A stretch of DNA of 37,266 nucleotides from Actinomycetota bacterium (GTDB taxonomy: Bacteria > Actinomycetota > Actinomycetes > Actinomycetales > Microbacteriaceae), in contig WLDG01000010.1 in the NCBI GenBank assembly GCA_009704945.1, forward strand, positions 1 through 37,266. The letters run 5' to 3'. The notes beneath the pieces were generated by a model that was not told the origin of the DNA, did not search any database, and saw only the letters and a list, made by a program, of their open reading frames with translations. A program made the position numbers and the translations under genes. Below, in pieces: positions 35,167 to 37,266 of this stretch (positions are counted from its first letter, which is position 1; each line of letters opens with the position of its first letter).

Positions 35167-35172
35167 TACACT
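35167..35172 (+). promoter_or_regulatory. Possible leaderless -10 of pepA
   Basis: TACACT ends eight bases before the ATG at 35181. No Shine-Dalgarno. It lies in the same 35-nt gap as the divergent PAC2 promoter. Confidence 0.4.
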
Positions 35173-35180
35173 TATTACTT

Positions 35181-36566
35181 ATGCATGAAGTTTCCCTGAT
35201 TACATCTCTACCAACCATTCCCCACCAGTTGGCAATCCCATTCAGCTCAGTGGATGCTATGGCTGACTTTTCTCCCGAGTTATCACAAGAGGTCCTAGGC
35301 CTCTACAAAGCTGAGAACAAAGCTGGGGTTGTGACTCGCGTTCCACTGGGCAAATCCGTTGCACTCCTCGTTGGCGGAGATTTACCGCTGGCTGAGTTTG
35401 TTGCGTCCGCAGTTCGAGCAGCAACGCACTCTGCACCCCTAGTGATTGACCTTCGAGGAAAGTCAGACTTGATTGAGCAGGCCGTGGAGTCTGCTCTATT
35501 GTCAGCAAAGACTCCGACCAGCTACAAAAGCGAGAGCAAAGCTGAAGTTGTAAGCGTTCAATTTCTAGTTGATGAGATAGTCGATATCAAACGAGCACAC
35601 ATTGTTTCCCTAGATGTTCTTTATGCTCGAGAACTAATAAACATGCCTGCCAATGATCTTTACCCGGAGAATTTTGCTCAAAAAGTTTCAGAGTTATCAA
35701 AGGGTTTGCCGCTTTCGATTGAGGTCTGGGACGAAAAGAGGCTTGAACAGGAAAGATGCGGCGGAATCATCGGTGTTGGCAAAGGATCTTCTCGGCCACC
35801 TCGACTAGTAAAGATTGAATACAAAGGTGGCGGCCAGCACCTCGGCTTAGCAGGTAAGGGGATTACTTTTGACACGGGGGGCTTGTCGCTGAAGCCTGCA
35901 GACTCCATGGTTGGAATGAAATATGACATGGCCGGTGCAGCAACTGTGCTCGCCGCAACCTTGGCTATTGCCAAGCTAGGACTAAAAGTGAATGTCACGA
36001 CCGTTTTGTGTCTAGCTGAAAACATGCCTTCCGGATCTGCCACGAGGCCCGGCGATGTTGTGAAGATAAGAAATGGGAAAACTGTTGAGGTTCTGAATAC
36101 CGACGCCGAAGGACGACTGGTCCTGGCCGATGGGCTTTCAATTCTTTCTGAGATAAAACCAGATCACATTATTGATGTAGCAACGCTCACTGGTGCAGCC
36201 TCGATAGCACTCGGAAAACGTCACACAGGATTGATGGGTCAAGGCATCGCCGTCGAAGCGGTGAAGCAGGCGGCGCAGTCAACGGGCGAGTTAGTTTGGC
36301 ACATGCCCTTGGCAGAAGAGCTGAAAGAAACCTTGAACAGCGATTTGGCGGATATGACAAATGTGAAGATTGGCAACAGAGCCGGCGGCATGTTGGTGGG
36401 AGGGTTATTTCTGCAGGAGTTTGTCGATAAAGATGCATCCTGGGCCCATTTAGACATTGCCTCTGCAGCCAATAACGACGGCTCCCCCTACTCTGTCTAT
36501 CCGTCCGGTGCCACCGGTGTCATGATCAGGACACTTGTACAGTTGGCTAAAAATCTAGCTAACTAG
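35181..36566 (+). CDS. pepA: Leucyl aminopeptidase (M17 family)
   Basis: Hexameric, two-metal cytosolic aminopeptidase that trims N-terminal residues from peptides. 461 residues: an N-terminal macro-like domain, then the catalytic domain with MPANDLYPENFA, GVGKGSSRPPRLV, the metal-binding Lys and Asp in GKGITFDTGGLSLKP, and the M17 signature NTDAEGRLVLADGL. The ATG at 35181 has no Shine-Dalgarno and may be leaderless. lpdA starts 43 nt downstream on the same strand. Confidence 0.95.
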   Translation: MHEVSLITSLPTIPHQLAIPFSSVDAMADFSPELSQEVLGLYKAENKAGVVTRVPLGKSVALLVGGDLPLAEFVASAVRAATHSAPLVIDLRGKSDLIEQAVESALLSAKTPTSYKSESKAEVVSVQFLVDEIVDIKRAHIVSLDVLYARELINMPANDLYPENFAQKVSELSKGLPLSIEVWDEKRLEQERCGGIIGVGKGSSRPPRLVKIEYKGGGQHLGLAGKGITFDTGGLSLKPADSMVGMKYDMAGAATVLAATLAIAKLGLKVNVTTVLCLAENMPSGSATRPGDVVKIRNGKTVEVLNTDAEGRLVLADGLSILSEIKPDHIIDVATLTGAASIALGKRHTGLMGQGIAVEAVKQAAQSTGELVWHMPLAEELKETLNSDLADMTNVKIGNRAGGMLVGGLFLQEFVDKDASWAHLDIASAANNDGSPYSVYPSGATGVMIRTLVQLAKNLAN

Positions 36567-36609
36567 CAGGTAGTAGACTTCCTTACTGTTTGAGCAAGAT
36601 GGAGCCAAA

Positions 36610-37266
36610 GTGGCCGAACACAATTTTGACCTTGTAATCCTGGGAGCTGGTTCTGGCGGATACTCTGCCGCCCTCCGAGCAGCACAGTTGGGCATGAGTG
36701 TTGCACTAATCGAGCGTGACAAGCTCGGTGGAACCTGTCTGCACAGAGGTTGCATACCAACCAAAGCTTTACTGCATTCAGCGGAAGTAGCTGATACCAC
36801 CCGCGATGCAGGTTCTTACGGTGTCCAAGCTACTTTTCAGGGCATTGACATGACTGCGGTGAACAAGTACCGCGACTCAATCATCGACAAACTCTATAAA
36901 GGACTGACCGGTCTGGTCGGTGGCAAGGCAATTACCTATGTCACTGGTGAAGGAAAAATGACCGGACCAAAAACCATTTCGGTTGGAAGTGAGAATTACA
37001 CAGGCAAGAACGTATTGCTGGCAACCGGATCGCTAACTAAGACATTGGGTATTGAAATCGGCGGAAGAGTTATTACCTCTGACCAGGCGTTACTCATGGA
37101 CTGGGTGCCAAGACGTGTTGCAATCCTCGGTGGTGGCGTGATTGGCGTTGAGTTCGCATCTATTTGGAGAAGCTTCGGTGCTGAAGTTGTCATCATCGAA
37201 GGTCTAGACAGGCTTGTCCCAAACGAAGAACCAGTCATAAGTAAAGCCCTTGAGCGCGCATACAGA
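36610..37266 (+). CDS. lpdA: Dihydrolipoyl dehydrogenase (partial, runs off window)
   Basis: E3 component of 2-oxoacid dehydrogenase complexes, reoxidising lipoamide with FAD and NAD. 219 N-terminal residues are visible: the FAD motif GAGSGGYSAALRAA (about 12-25), the redox-active pair Cys43 and Cys48 in GGTCLHRGCIPTK, the ATG segment LLATGS, and the NAD-binding AILGGGVIGVEFAS. The GTG start at 36610 has GGAG five bases upstream. sucB-type E2 genes usually follow in actinobacteria but lie beyond the window. Confidence 0.94.
   Translation, partial: MAEHNFDLVILGAGSGGYSAALRAAQLGMSVALIERDKLGGTCLHRGCIPTKALLHSAEVADTTRDAGSYGVQATFQGIDMTAVNKYRDSIIDKLYKGLTGLVGGKAITYVTGEGKMTGPKTISVGSENYTGKNVLLATGSLTKTLGIEIGGRVITSDQALLMDWVPRRVAILGGGVIGVEFASIWRSFGAEVVIIEGLDRLVPNEEPVISKALERAYR

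Noticed and set aside
1-37266. Search by eye for CRISPR arrays, insertion sequences, integrases, toxin-antitoxin or defence genes
   Set aside because: No repeat-spacer pattern, transposase-like protein or defence domain was seen; all larger reading frames are accounted for by core genes.

Overview
This 37 kb window looks like core chromosome from a streamlined, high-GC-lineage actinobacterium. It is most likely a member of the Microbacteriaceae, possibly a small freshwater relative of the Rhodoluna/Aquiluna group. The case rests on actinobacteria-specific families (DUF3000, DUF3093, DUF3159, DUF3710, DUF4193, SepH, the small CxxC/CGHH protein of the DUF7455 type), a SigA with a very long Lys/Ala/Pro-rich tail, the order thrS-HIT-pdxST-yebC-ruvCAB-yajC-secDF, and a MurT/GatD-like pair. 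Base composition looks moderate (near 50% GC by eye). Genes are packed tightly, and GTG and TTG starts are frequent. I see no insertion sequences, prophage genes, CRISPR arrays, rRNA or pseudogenes. The genus is inference.

Layout. (1) 1-9372, minus strand: thrS, an Ap4A-phosphorylase-like HIT protein, pdxS, pdxT, yebC, ruvC, ruvA, ruvB, yajC, secD and the start of secF. These cover tRNA charging, vitamin B6, Holliday-junction processing and protein export. (2) 9414-11457, plus: a compact VIT/CCC1 metal transporter and malate:quinone oxidoreductase. (3) 11458-11806, the only stretch over 300 nt without a protein gene: tRNA-Gly(GCC), tRNA-Cys(GCA) and tRNA-Val(GAC), their extended -10 promoter, and the amtB terminator. 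(4) amtB, nhaA and zapE, then a plus-strand set sseA-sufE-RibD_C-like-DUF3000-RNase D. (5) acnA, DUF3159, DUF3710 and dut (minus), then DUF3093, DUF4193 and sepH. (6) A nucleotide pyrophosphatase-like enzyme and the two subunits of a second type IIA topoisomerase (parC and parE), which converge. (7) DUF7455, then sigA-murT-gatD as a head-to-tail minus-strand operon. (8) PAC2 protein, leucyl aminopeptidase, and the start of lpdA, which runs off the right edge.

The most interesting observation is the sigA-linked MurT/GatD-like pair. GatD keeps its family framework but has lost both the nucleophilic Cys (now Gly85) and the catalytic His (now Phe140). MurT keeps its P-loop and Mur-ligase core but lacks the four-Cys zinc ribbon. 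In most Gram-positive bacteria this complex amidates the alpha-carboxyl of D-Glu in lipid II. In the B-type peptidoglycan characteristic of Microbacteriaceae, that same carboxyl carries the interpeptide bridge. I infer that the pair may be a repurposed ligase that attaches a bridge amino acid without using glutamine.

Two genome-scale patterns also stand out. All six convergent protein-gene pairs overlap at their 3' ends. Several genes have a -10-like hexamer 6-8 nt before the start codon, which suggests common leaderless transcription.
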